A DNA stretch of 45,757 bases from NCBI RefSeq assembly GCF_023242965.2, contig NZ_JALKFU020000003.1:1-45757 (forward strand), written 5' to 3'. The position numbers were made by a program, and so were the translations under genes. This DNA is from Frankia sp. AgKG'84/4 (GTDB lineage Bacteria > Actinomycetota > Actinomycetes > Frankiales > Frankiaceae). This document shows positions 16,593 to 28,019 of this stretch, one piece after another. The notes beneath the pieces were generated by a model, which saw only the letters and a list, made by a program, of their open reading frames with translations, was not told the DNA's origin and did no database searches. The stretch's first letter is position 1. Each line of letters starts with the position of its first letter.

Positions 16593-17602
16593 ACGCCGAG
16601 CCAGACGGGCGACCAGCCCGGCCCGAACGCCTGGCCACTCCTCTCGGAGAACGGAAAAATACGCGGTGTCGCGGGCCGCGCCGTCGGTGGCGAGCATGTG
16701 CGCGCGCCGAACTCCTTCGAAGCGGGCACCCAGGCGTTCGATGGCCGCGCGCGAACGCGTATTGCGGACATCGGTCTTCAGACAGACGCGCACGGCTTGC
16801 CAGTCCTCGAACGCATGGCTGAACAGCAACACCTTGGCCCGGGTGTTGATGTGGGTGCGTTGGGCGGACGCGGCAAGCCACGTCGCGCCGATCTCCGCGA
16901 CCGACGGCGGATCCATCGGGACCGGCGGAATCCGGCCCTCGGCTGGCGGCGCGGAGGGCACCTCCGGCGCGCAAGCGCCCGCGGCGGCGCCCGGAGCCGG
17001 CCCGCCCTCGCGAGGCTCCCTCGCGGGCGTGCGGCTGCCGCCGGACTGAGTGGCGCCGCCGGCCATCCCGAAGTGATACGTCGAGGTCCAGACGGTCACA
17101 TTGGCCATCACACCGCTGTGTGCCGTCGTGGTCGTCGTGGTCCAGCTCTGGTCGTTCCCGCCGGTCTGCTGCGTCGCGGACCAGCCGGTGGCTCCGGCGC
17201 CCGGCGCATGGGCGTTGCTTTCCGGCCGCCAGAATCCAAGATCGAGGAAGCGGGTGGAACCGACCACCCGACCGCCGCCCCCGCCGTCGTCGTCGGCCAG
17301 ATCGCGAATGGCAAAAGGCACCGCGAAGCCACCGTCGCGATCCGCGATGGCCGCCGAAACGTATTCGGCCATCGCCGGCCGGGTCGCCGGCACGGCCGTG
17401 AAGCCATAGGTGAGCCGGTCCTCGGCGGCGGCCCGTAGCAGCGCGTCCACATGATCGATGCGCAGTGGTTCCAGGCGGATCCGCCGATCGGTGAGCACCG
17501 GCGAGGTCCATCGGGGCGGGAGGCTGGACACGCTGCCAGCATGCCGCCCAGGATCCGCTCCGGCCAGCTGTTTTCCCGCCTCCTGCCCGCCTTCACCGCC
17601 GA

Positions 17603-17606
<4 letters not shown>
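16590..17606 (-). CDS. GNAT-family N-acetyltransferase with a ~105-residue internal insertion
   Basis: A 338-residue protein. The N-terminal part (LTDRRIRLEPLRIDHVDALL to VVGSTRFLDLGFW, residues about 38-126) and the C-terminal part (VAEIGATWLAASAQRTHINT onwards, residues 236-330, including NTRSRAAIERLGARFEGVRR) together make a RimJ/RimL-type acetyltransferase. Such enzymes acetylate N-termini or small amines with acetyl-CoA. Between them lies a low-complexity insertion (residues about 130-234) with a run of six Thr and then Pro/Ala/Gly-rich sequence. The ATG overlaps the metX stop in ATGA, so it is translated with metX. A GTG at 17531 is an alternative start that would lose the coupling. Confidence 0.82.
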
Positions 17607-20621
<3,015 letters not shown>

Positions 20622-21863
20622 ATGACGATCGATGCTGCCGCGCCGATGGGTCATCGACCGGTCTGCTCCGGACTGGCCATGTTGACCGGTCTGCTGGACG
20701 AGCTGATCCCGGCGCCACTCTGGCCGTTGTCCGACGCCGACCTCGATAACGCTCTGTACCAGTGTTCGGTGCAGCAGTCTCGCCTCGCCGCGCTGCAGCT
20801 GAGCCTCGTGCGGGAGGTCGACGGCCGCAATCTCGCGCGTCAGGCCGATCCAGGTTCCACCGCTGACCACATCCGGACCTGCCTGCGGTTGCCGCCGCGT
20901 GACGCCGTCCGCCTGGTGGATCTCGCGGCCGCTGTCGACGGCCCGCTGGCCGCGACCGGACGGGCACTCGCGGAGGGTGAGGTCAGCCCCGCGCAGGCAA
21001 TGGCGATCAGACAGGCGCTCCGCTCCCTCCCCGCGCAGACCAACGTCGAGGTCAGGCTGGAAGCGGAGTACCTGCTGCTGGGTCACGCGCGTACGTTCGA
21101 CGCGGGTGACCTGGCCCGTATGGGGCGGCGCATTCGGGAACGCCTGCGCGCCGAGACGGGACCCCGTCGGCGCAGACGCGCCGCAAACAGCGCCGAGAAC
21201 AACGACGAGTCCGGCCGGAGCCGTGATTCGTCGCCTGCGGCAGGCGCTCGCGGCACTTCCGACGACAAGCCGGTGGAGGACGTCGGCGAGCGTGAGTCAG
21301 GAGATGGCCCCGAGTGCGGGATGCCGCCGCCGGACGACGCGCCCGAGTCCGGAACTGGAAACGCCGACGAGGTAAGGTCACAACGGCGTGGATCACCGGT
21401 CGCCACGCCGGAGACCGGCGGCGAGAGCGGTGGGCGCGGAGACGACGCCTATCTCACGCGTCGTGCGCCGCTGACGGCCGCGAACCGGTCCCTGCGCCTG
21501 GTCGATCTACCTGGTGGCTCGACCAGAATCGTCGGTGAACTCGACGACGAGGCAGCCTCCGTGGTGTACGAGGCGCTCGAGCCACTGGCGGCACCACGCT
21601 CCGCGGCGGACAGCCGCAGCCTGCCACGGCGACGGGCGGACGCCCTCGTCGAACTCGCGCGCCGCGCGACCGAAGCGGCCCGACCGCCGCGGGGCCGAAC
21701 CGCCTCTCGTCGCGTGCCGGGCAGTGCGTGGGCGCTGTTTCACCGTGGATCCACATCCGGCGCGGCCCCGCGTGCTAGTACCGAGCATCGCGCGGCGAGC
21801 CGTCGCCGATTGCCCGTCCGCCGCCACCGCGCGACGGGCAGCGCGGAACAGCTGCCAGCGTGA
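20622..21863 (+). CDS. DUF222 (13E12-type) protein with eroded C-terminus lacking HNH domain
   Basis: A 413-residue frame. The first part is a DUF222 domain: ALYQCSVQQSRLAALQLSLV, STADHIRTCLRLPPRDAVRL, ALAEGEVSPAQAMAIRQALR, and after a 100-residue acidic low-complexity linker RIVGELDDEAASVVYEALEP and RRRADALVELARRATEA. Intact relatives continue into a DUF222 second half and an HNH nuclease motif. Here the sequence after about nt 21690 becomes Arg/Ser/Ala-rich. Family-like fragments appear instead in other frames up to about nt 21960 (ARRAVAD-like, then QRTVADPRRRSRIIV). I read this as a gene decayed by frameshifts and truncated before the HNH site. These genes are multicopy in actinobacteria and often degenerate. 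Confidence 0.65.
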   Translation: MTIDAAAPMGHRPVCSGLAMLTGLLDELIPAPLWPLSDADLDNALYQCSVQQSRLAALQLSLVREVDGRNLARQADPGSTADHIRTCLRLPPRDAVRLVDLAAAVDGPLAATGRALAEGEVSPAQAMAIRQALRSLPAQTNVEVRLEAEYLLLGHARTFDAGDLARMGRRIRERLRAETGPRRRRRAANSAENNDESGRSRDSSPAAGARGTSDDKPVEDVGERESGDGPECGMPPPDDAPESGTGNADEVRSQRRGSPVATPETGGESGGRGDDAYLTRRAPLTAANRSLRLVDLPGGSTRIVGELDDEAASVVYEALEPLAAPRSAADSRSLPRRRADALVELARRATEAARPPRGRTASRRVPGSAWALFHRGSTSGAAPRASTEHRAASRRRLPVRRHRATGSAEQLPA

Positions 21864-21938
21864 CCGAGGAGGAGTGCGGCTGTCCGCGCGAACCGTGGGG
21901 GCAGCGAACCGTGGCCGACCCGCGTCGGCGGTCACGGA

Positions 21939-23363
21939 TCATCGTTCGGACGAGCGGACGCCCGCGAGTTCCGACGACAGACCCGCTCGGGTCGCGAGCT
22001 CGACCGCCAGCTCGCGGGCGTGGGGAAGGACGGCGCGGATGTCGGTGGTGAGAATCTCGGCGTCGGCGACGATCCGCTCTCCCTCGACCCAGACACCAGC
22101 GACGTCGCGGGTACCGGCGCAGTAGACGATAGCCTGGTATGGATCGTGTACGAACGCCATGGACGGGCTGGACTCGCTGAACCACACGAGATCGGCGGAC
22201 TTGCCCACCTCGAGGCTGCCGACGGTGTTGTCGATGCCGAGCGCCCGAGCGCCGCCGAGCGTCGCCATCCGCAGCACCGCCGGGGCGGTCAACACGTCGG
22301 CCTGTTGGTGGTGCACCTTCTGGAGCAGCGCGGCGATCTTGATCGTCTCCAGCATGTCCTGGGAGTCGTTGCTCGCGGCTCCGTCCACCCCGAGCCCCAC
22401 CGGCACCTTCTCCCGCAGCAGACGAGGCACCTGACAGACACCGCTCGCCAAGATCATATTTGAGACGGGGCAGTGCGCCACCGTGACCGCGTGCCGGCGA
22501 AGCAGGTCGATGTCATCGTCGGAGAGCCATACACAGTGTGCGGCGACGGTCTGCGCTTCCAACAGGCCAAGGCCCGCCGCGAACTCGATCGCGCTGGCCC
22601 CGCGTAGTGACCGCGTCGCGGTGACCTCCTCCCGGACCTCGTGGAGGTGGACGTGCAGGCGCCCGACGTCCTCCAGCAGCGTCCGTGTCGCCGTCAACAG
22701 CGCGTCGCTGCTGGACGGGATGGTTGCCAGGCCGACCCGGAAGCGGGTCCGTCGGGAGCCTGCGGCAGCCTCGGCCAACGCATGATGTTCGGCGACGATG
22801 TGGTCGATCGACCGGACGTTCGGCACGTCCGCGGGTCCGAAGGAGACGTCACCGCGCAGTCCGACAAGATCGAGAGCGTCGACGATTCCCGGCGTCACGG
22901 CCGGCGTGCCGGGGGCCGCGCAGAACATGTCGCCGACGGTCGTCACGCCAGACAGGGCCATCTCGCTGGCCTTCACCAGCGTGCCCACGTACGCCATCTC
23001 GCGGGTCAGGAACGACTCGATGGGCTCGACCACCTGGACGAACCATTCCCAGAGCGTGTGCGTCTCGCCGATCCCGGTGACCAGACCCTCCGAGAAGTGC
23101 CCGTGGGCGCTCACGAAGCCGGGGGTGAGGATCCCGCTGCCGTCGCCGATGACCGGCAGGTCCGAGAACCGCGACCGCACCGAGGTGAACTCGTCCACCG
23201 CGGCGAGGCGACCGTCGACGATCGCGACCGCGCCGTCGCGCAGCTGCCCGGCCGGACCCATGGTGAGTACGTGACGGGCACGGAGGAGGAAATCGCCTGA
23301 CGGAGAGGATGCAGACGGCGACAAGCCGGGCCCGGTCGCGGCGACGGCAGCGGGACTGGTCAT
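21939..23363 (-). CDS. Amidohydrolase-superfamily deaminase/hydrolase (AtzA/TrzN/SAH-deaminase-like)
   Basis: A 474-residue metal-dependent hydrolase. Metal and catalytic residues are visible: His87 and His89 (GFVSAHGHF), His239 and Glu242 (HVHLHE), His276 (AAHCVW) and Asp327 (GVDGAASND). The composite beta-sandwich ends (RHVLTMGPAGQLRDGAVAIV and SLEVGKSADLVWF) also fit. Members deaminate or dechlorinate aminated N-heterocycles such as guanine, cytosine, S-adenosylhomocysteine or triazines. The ATG overlaps the stop of the upstream binding-protein gene (ATGA), so the enzyme is part of the transporter operon and probably acts on the imported ligand. The substrate is not deducible. Confidence 0.88.
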   Translation of the reverse strand: MTSPAAVAATGPGLSPSASSPSGDFLLRARHVLTMGPAGQLRDGAVAIVDGRLAAVDEFTSVRSRFSDLPVIGDGSGILTPGFVSAHGHFSEGLVTGIGETHTLWEWFVQVVEPIESFLTREMAYVGTLVKASEMALSGVTTVGDMFCAAPGTPAVTPGIVDALDLVGLRGDVSFGPADVPNVRSIDHIVAEHHALAEAAAGSRRTRFRVGLATIPSSSDALLTATRTLLEDVGRLHVHLHEVREEVTATRSLRGASAIEFAAGLGLLEAQTVAAHCVWLSDDDIDLLRRHAVTVAHCPVSNMILASGVCQVPRLLREKVPVGLGVDGAASNDSQDMLETIKIAALLQKVHHQQADVLTAPAVLRMATLGGARALGIDNTVGSLEVGKSADLVWFSESSPSMAFVHDPYQAIVYCAGTRDVAGVWVEGERIVADAEILTTDIRAVLPHARELAVELATRAGLSSELAGVRSSER

Positions 23364-24544
23364 TTCAGTCCAATACTCGTGTTGAGGTACTGGTTGGTGA
23401 ACAGATCTGTCGGACTCAGACCATTTCTGACGGGCTTCTTCTGCCCGGCATAGATCGGCGTCAGGATCTGAATCATGCGGCTGATGCGGCTCTGGTCCAT
23501 GTCGCCTATGGTGCTGTTCGAACCGTTCGAGACGAGGCCGCGATCCTTCATCGTCTGCACAGCGTACGTGGCCAGGCCCGGTGAGTAGTTCCACACCGAG
23601 CCGGCGTCGGACTTGACCGCCTTGATAATGAGATCGTTCGCGGTCTTCGGGTTCGCCATGAAGTCAGCCTGGGACTGTTGGATGATCGGCACCAGTTTCT
23701 TCAGGCACGGCGCCAGCCTGCCTTCGTCGCCACCCCGTGCCGCCAGCGTCTGACCGTACACGGGGTAGCCGGTGTCATTGATGAGCTGAAGGTTCACGTC
23801 GTAGCTGTGCCTGTCGTCCAGCTCGTTCTTGTAGATGTACGGCTCGGAGGTGGCGAATCCGGCCTCGGCCACCTTTCCGTCCTCAGTCACCCAGCGGGAC
23901 GGTGAGCCGTCGTAGCTTCCGTCGACCTGGCCCTGTCGCAGGATGCCCGCGCCGAGCAGGTACTGCATGTAGGCGTCCGTCTGGTAGTAGAGAACCTTGG
24001 TGTCGGTCTGACCGATGTCGACGAGGGTGGTGAAGTTCGGGTACTTGCTCTTGTCCCACATGATCATCATGGGGCTCACGTCGAACGGCGCGAAGACCGC
24101 CTTGGTGGGCTGCGCGACCGAGTTCTGGATGGACTCGTCGGTCGAGACGATTCCGAGTGTGATGCTCTTGTCCACGTACATCTGGGCGCTGACCTGTTCG
24201 AAACCGATCGCGGGGCCGCCGTAGCGGACCTCGATCTTCACGCCGGTGTTTCGGCCGCCGGAGACGAGCGATCCGACGATCCGTTTCTTGCCGGTGTCGA
24301 TTTTCGCGTCCGGACCGAGGAGATTGTAGAGATATCCGTATTCGGATTCCGCGAACCAGTCGGTCTGTACGACCACAGTGGCGGGGCAGGTGCCGGCAAG
24401 ATTCAGCGCGCTGCCGGAAGGTGCCGCCGGGAGGGCGGCGGACCCGGTGGAGGCAGCGCCCGAAGAGTCGCTACTGCACGCAGCAAGAGTGAGCGCCAGC
24501 GCCGTCCCAAGAGCGATGGCGGCACTCCGTCTAACATGTCCCAT
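23360..24544 (-). CDS. ABC importer substrate-binding lipoprotein (NMT1/SsuA-like)
   Basis: A 394-residue lipoprotein precursor with a short basic N-terminus, a hydrophobic stretch and the lipobox LTLAAC ending at Cys23. The mature part has the type II periplasmic-binding layout of NMT1/THI5/SsuA proteins: VVVQTDWFAESEYGYLYNLL at the first strand, VEVRYGGPAIGFEQV-like loop, SITLGIVSTDESIQ, and WVTEDGKVAEAGFATSEPY before the hinge. These capture thiamine precursors, sulfonates, nitrate or pyrimidines. The ATG at 24544 has AAGGAG four bases ahead; the Met at 24559 lacks one. It is followed by the amidohydrolase with a 4-base overlap. Confidence 0.9.
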   Translation of the reverse strand: MGHVRRSAAIALGTALALTLAACSSDSSGAASTGSAALPAAPSGSALNLAGTCPATVVVQTDWFAESEYGYLYNLLGPDAKIDTGKKRIVGSLVSGGRNTGVKIEVRYGGPAIGFEQVSAQMYVDKSITLGIVSTDESIQNSVAQPTKAVFAPFDVSPMMIMWDKSKYPNFTTLVDIGQTDTKVLYYQTDAYMQYLLGAGILRQGQVDGSYDGSPSRWVTEDGKVAEAGFATSEPYIYKNELDDRHSYDVNLQLINDTGYPVYGQTLAARGGDEGRLAPCLKKLVPIIQQSQADFMANPKTANDLIIKAVKSDAGSVWNYSPGLATYAVQTMKDRGLVSNGSNSTIGDMDQSRISRMIQILTPIYAGQKKPVRNGLSPTDLFTNQYLNTSIGLK

Positions 24545-24633
24545 TCTTCTCCTTGTCATGGATATCCGCGCCGGGGCTGGTGCATCCCGGGTGCGGGTCG
24601 CCTCGCTGGCGCGGTGATGTCGCCGCCGCGATG

Positions 24634-25497
24634 TCAGTGGATCTCGACCCCGTACCATCGGCCGGTGACCAGTCGGCTCAGCCAGCCGAAAAAGGTAAAG
24701 AACGCCACGCCGAGAAGCGACGCCAGGATGACCGCGCCGAACAGCTGCTCCGACTGCAAACGTGCGCGATACAGGTCGATGAGGACGCCGATCCCAGGGC
24801 TGCCCTGCTTGAAGAAGAAGTCTCCGACGACCGCGCCCACCACGGACAGCCCGGCCGACACCTGGAAGCCCGCGAAGGTCGAGGGCATCGCGGCTGGGAG
24901 CTGCAGGTGCACCAGCCGGCGCCAGCGGGGGATCTGATGCAGGCGGAAGAGGTCGAGCATTCCCTGATCCACCGACTGAAGACCGAACAGCGTGCTGCTG
25001 ATCACGGGGAACAGCGCGATGAGGACGCAGACGATGACCCGGCTGGAAAAGCCGTAGTGGAACCAGAAGCCGATGAGCGGCACCATCGCCAACGTGGGAA
25101 TCGTCTGCAGGATAACGGCGTACGGGTAGACCGACTTCTCGATCCATCTCGCCTGACTCATGGCGATCGCGACCACCATGCCGAGCGCGATGGACACGCA
25201 GAGGCCGATCAGCGCCACGGAGGTGGAGAGCCACAAGGCGCGCAGCAGCTGGTCGAGGTTGTGACCATCCAGGAACGCGACCCGCACGACCGCGTCGGGG
25301 CTGGGCAGCAGGAATCGGCGGTCCGGATCAAGGATGACCAGGCTGATGAAGTACCAGATCCCAAGAATGATCAGAAACAGCGCAGCCGGCGCGAGACGAT
25401 CCCGCCGGCTCGCCCGCGGTCGGCCGGCGCGCGGTGACCGCCGGGCACGCAGCCCCCGGCCGATGGCCGGGCGCATGCCGGCTTGAGGCGTGCTCAC
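24634..25497 (-). CDS. ABC importer permease (SsuC/NrtB type)
   Basis: A 287-residue inner-membrane permease with six predicted segments after a basic N-terminus of about 35 residues. The binding-protein-dependent transport (EAA) loop appears near residue 180 as FRLHQIPRWRRLVHLQLPAA. The order LILGIWYFISLVI, SVALIGLCVSIALGMVVAIA, TIPTLAMVPLIGFWF and VIVCVLIALFPVISSTLFG matches SsuC/TauC-like permeases. The GTG start overlaps the ATPase stop by four bases (GTGA). The next gene, the NMT1-type lipoprotein, lies 89 bases downstream, so these three proteins should form one importer. Confidence 0.93.
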   Translation of the reverse strand: MSTPQAGMRPAIGRGLRARRSPRAGRPRASRRDRLAPAALFLIILGIWYFISLVILDPDRRFLLPSPDAVVRVAFLDGHNLDQLLRALWLSTSVALIGLCVSIALGMVVAIAMSQARWIEKSVYPYAVILQTIPTLAMVPLIGFWFHYGFSSRVIVCVLIALFPVISSTLFGLQSVDQGMLDLFRLHQIPRWRRLVHLQLPAAMPSTFAGFQVSAGLSVVGAVVGDFFFKQGSPGIGVLIDLYRARLQSEQLFGAVILASLLGVAFFTFFGWLSRLVTGRWYGVEIH

Positions 25498-26381
25498 TCG
25501 TCACCACCCTCCCGGAGTCGGTGCGCCACCGCCGCGGTCAGCTCGGTGAAATCACTGCGGAAGCGCAGGTCGGCCGCGCGGGGGTAGCCAAACGGAACCT
25601 CGAACTCGGCGATCAGCCGGCCCGGCCGAGGCGACATCACCAGAACCCGGGTAGAGAGGAAGACTGCCTCGGAGACGGAGTGGGTGACGAAGATCGCGGC
25701 GGCGAACCGGCGCAGCTCGAACAGCCGCAGTAGTTCGCGGTTGAGCCGCTCGCGCGACATTTCGTCCAGCGCGCCGAAGGGCTCGTCCAGGAGGAACAGA
25801 CCGGGGGAGAGAACCAGCGAACGGGCAAGCGACACGCGCATCCGCATGCCGCCGGAGAGCGAGCGGGGTCGATGCCGCTCGAAGCCAGCGAGCCCGACGA
25901 GCTCGATCATCTCGCTGGCTCGGCGTCGGTGCTCCTCCCGGGACATCCCGGTCAGCTCCGCCAGCATCTCCACGTTGCGTCGCACACTGCGCCAGGGAAG
26001 CAGGGTGGGGTCCTGAAAGACGTAGCTGATCGTCTCTGCCGCCACGGTGACGGTGCCCGCCGAGGCGCTCGTCAGTCCGGAGGCCAACCGGAGCAGGGTG
26101 CTCTTGCCGCAGCCCGAGGCGCCAACGACGCTGACGAACTCCCCGTCCCGGACCGTGAGGTCGATCGGCGCGAGCGCGACGGTTCCGTCGGGATAGCGCT
26201 TCTCGGCGCCGCGGAACGCCACGGCTGCCGCCCCGCCGGAGTACTCCGGACCGGCCTCGTCGCCGTCTGAGCAAGCGCGCGGGGGCGTCGACGGGTCCTC
26301 GCCGGGCGGACGGCGGGCCTGCTGGGGGACGGCGTCCTGGTGGGTGGTTGCGGAGCGAGCCGAGTGCGGTCGCCGGCTCAT
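25494..26381 (-). CDS. ABC importer ATP-binding protein (SsuB/TauB/NrtD type)
   Basis: A 295-residue ATPase. Walker A GASGCGKST lies at 87-95, the Q-loop Gln at 123 (FQDPTLLPW), the signature LSGGM at 175-179, Walker B LFLLDE at 195-200, the D-loop GALD directly after and the switch His at 234 (VTHS). The Q-loop form with TLLPW is characteristic of nitrate/sulfonate/taurine importers. About 50 disordered residues precede the ABC fold. The ATG at 26381 overlaps the stop of the upstream binding lipoprotein (ATGA), and the stop overlaps the permease start. Confidence 0.94.
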   Translation of the reverse strand: MSRRPHSARSATTHQDAVPQQARRPPGEDPSTPPRACSDGDEAGPEYSGGAAAVAFRGAEKRYPDGTVALAPIDLTVRDGEFVSVVGASGCGKSTLLRLASGLTSASAGTVTVAAETISYVFQDPTLLPWRSVRRNVEMLAELTGMSREEHRRRASEMIELVGLAGFERHRPRSLSGGMRMRVSLARSLVLSPGLFLLDEPFGALDEMSRERLNRELLRLFELRRFAAAIFVTHSVSEAVFLSTRVLVMSPRPGRLIAEFEVPFGYPRAADLRFRSDFTELTAAVAHRLREGGDE

Positions 26382-27727
26382 CCGCGGGCCGTGCCGCTCG
26401 CCATGGCGGTGGCCGCCGCCAGCGGTGGGGATTGGCTGGCCGGGTCGACGGTCGTTCCGCTCGGTCCCGGCGCCGGCCACCTCTCGGCGGCGGCCAGATC
26501 GCGCGGATAGATGGTCGTGAATGTTCTGCCGACGTTCTGCTCGATGAGCGTTGCGGCGAGCACATTCTGGTGGGTTCCGTCGAATCGAACGCCGTTCCAG
26601 GGCATGATCGTCGCATTTCCGGGAAGATCCAGCGCGACGAGGGCGGACCGTACATGTTCCCGGTCGGTGCTGTCGGCGTCGGTGATTGCACGCGCAAGGA
26701 TTGTCACTGTGGTGAACGCCATAGCGGCATCCGTTGTCATGGGAGTTCCGAAGTCCTGCTGATAGCGTTCGATCGTGGCCGCCGCCAGTGGATTGGCCCG
26801 CGCGATCGCCAAGGACCATGGCACCAGTCGGCTCACTCGGTCCTCGAAGCCGGGTATGCTGGTCAGTCGCGCGGCCTCGACCGGAGCGCCGTAAACCACG
26901 ACCTCCGGTGGTAGGTAGCCACCCGCGCGGAAGGCCTCTCCGACTTTTTGGCCGGTACCACTGGACGCGGTCGTCAGTACGACGTCGGGTGCGGCGGTGC
27001 GGATTGCTGCCACCGCGGTCGACAGATCGGTGCCCGCCGGTTCGTACGGTGCGGAAGCGACGATTGGATTGCCGGCCTCCTCGGAGAACTCCGACACGGT
27101 CGATCGCAGATCGTCGCCAGCGGCATCGTTGCTGTAGAGGACGGCCACCCGGCGGGCGCCCTGTCCCTGCTGCTGGATGTTGCGAAACCGAGACAGGACG
27201 GAGCCGCCGTAGTCGGTGGCATCGGGGCCCGCGCGGAAGAACCAGTCCAGGCCTCGTTCCGTAAGCGCTGTCAGCGGAGCGTCGCCGCTGACGAACGGCA
27301 TCCGCAGTCGTTCCGCCCGCTGGCTGGCGTCCAGCGTGGCATCCGCGTCGAGCGCGCCGACGATCCCGGCCACGTCACGATCGGCCGCCATCCTCGCGGC
27401 CTCGTCCGCCGCGTGCTGGCGATCATTTTTGGTGTCCAATGTCACAATAGAGAGTCGGGCCTGTCCGGAGGGTCCCCAGATTTGTCCGGGCTGGTATCCG
27501 GGCCACTTTTTTCCGGCGTTGATGAAGCGGCTAGCGAGTTCCGCTCCGCGTTGTGCGTCCCGTCCACCGTCCGAGTCTCCGCCGGTCAGTGGTGCGAGTA
27601 GTCCGATCTTGACTATTCCGGAGACATTCGACTGCCGAGAGTCGTCGGCGTCGCTACAGGCCGCAAGGGTCGCGATACACACGAGTGCAAGACCTGTCGC
27701 GCACATCCTTCGAATACCGTGGATCAT
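26378..27727 (-). CDS. Amino-acid-type (LivK/Peripla_BP_6) ligand-binding lipoprotein
   Basis: A 449-residue lipoprotein precursor with lipobox TLAAC ending at Cys24. The mature part shows the type I binding fold of branched-chain amino-acid and amide receptors: VKIGLLAPLTGGDSDGGRDA at the first strand, GAELASRFINAGKK, IVGALDADATLDASQ, RRVAVLYSNDAAGDDL, DVVLTTASSGTGQKVGEAFR and IERYQQDFGTPMTTDAAMAF. The usual LivHMGF partners are absent; instead the gene heads a nitrate/sulfonate-type importer operon. The ATG at 27727 has GGGGAG four bases ahead, and in-frame ATGs at 27739 and 27787 lack one. It may feed or sense for the importer, or pair with a permease elsewhere. Confidence 0.88.
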   Translation of the reverse strand: MIHGIRRMCATGLALVCIATLAACSDADDSRQSNVSGIVKIGLLAPLTGGDSDGGRDAQRGAELASRFINAGKKWPGYQPGQIWGPSGQARLSIVTLDTKNDRQHAADEAARMAADRDVAGIVGALDADATLDASQRAERLRMPFVSGDAPLTALTERGLDWFFRAGPDATDYGGSVLSRFRNIQQQGQGARRVAVLYSNDAAGDDLRSTVSEFSEEAGNPIVASAPYEPAGTDLSTAVAAIRTAAPDVVLTTASSGTGQKVGEAFRAGGYLPPEVVVYGAPVEAARLTSIPGFEDRVSRLVPWSLAIARANPLAAATIERYQQDFGTPMTTDAAMAFTTVTILARAITDADSTDREHVRSALVALDLPGNATIMPWNGVRFDGTHQNVLAATLIEQNVGRTFTTIYPRDLAAAERWPAPGPSGTTVDPASQSPPLAAATAMASGTARG

Positions 27728-28019
27728 CACGCTCCCCATGCACGCGGCTGTGTGCGGAGTGAAAGCTCCGGCGACCGGCGCCGACACTAGTGGTTTGCGC
27801 GGAGCTGTCGACAGCGGGGTTGTATCTAGGCCGGACGATCAGACCACACTCGTCAAGAGCCCCGCTGCAAGTCGACCGTCGGGCGCAAAATAGCCTTTCG
27901 GTCTGGTTGACGCGGCACCGATGCGATGGTGGGTCCGAAGGGACGACGCCCACCGCGTTCGGGTTCGACATGGTGCTGTCGACGATCCGGCGATCGAGAG
28001 GCGAAGAGGTACGGGACGC

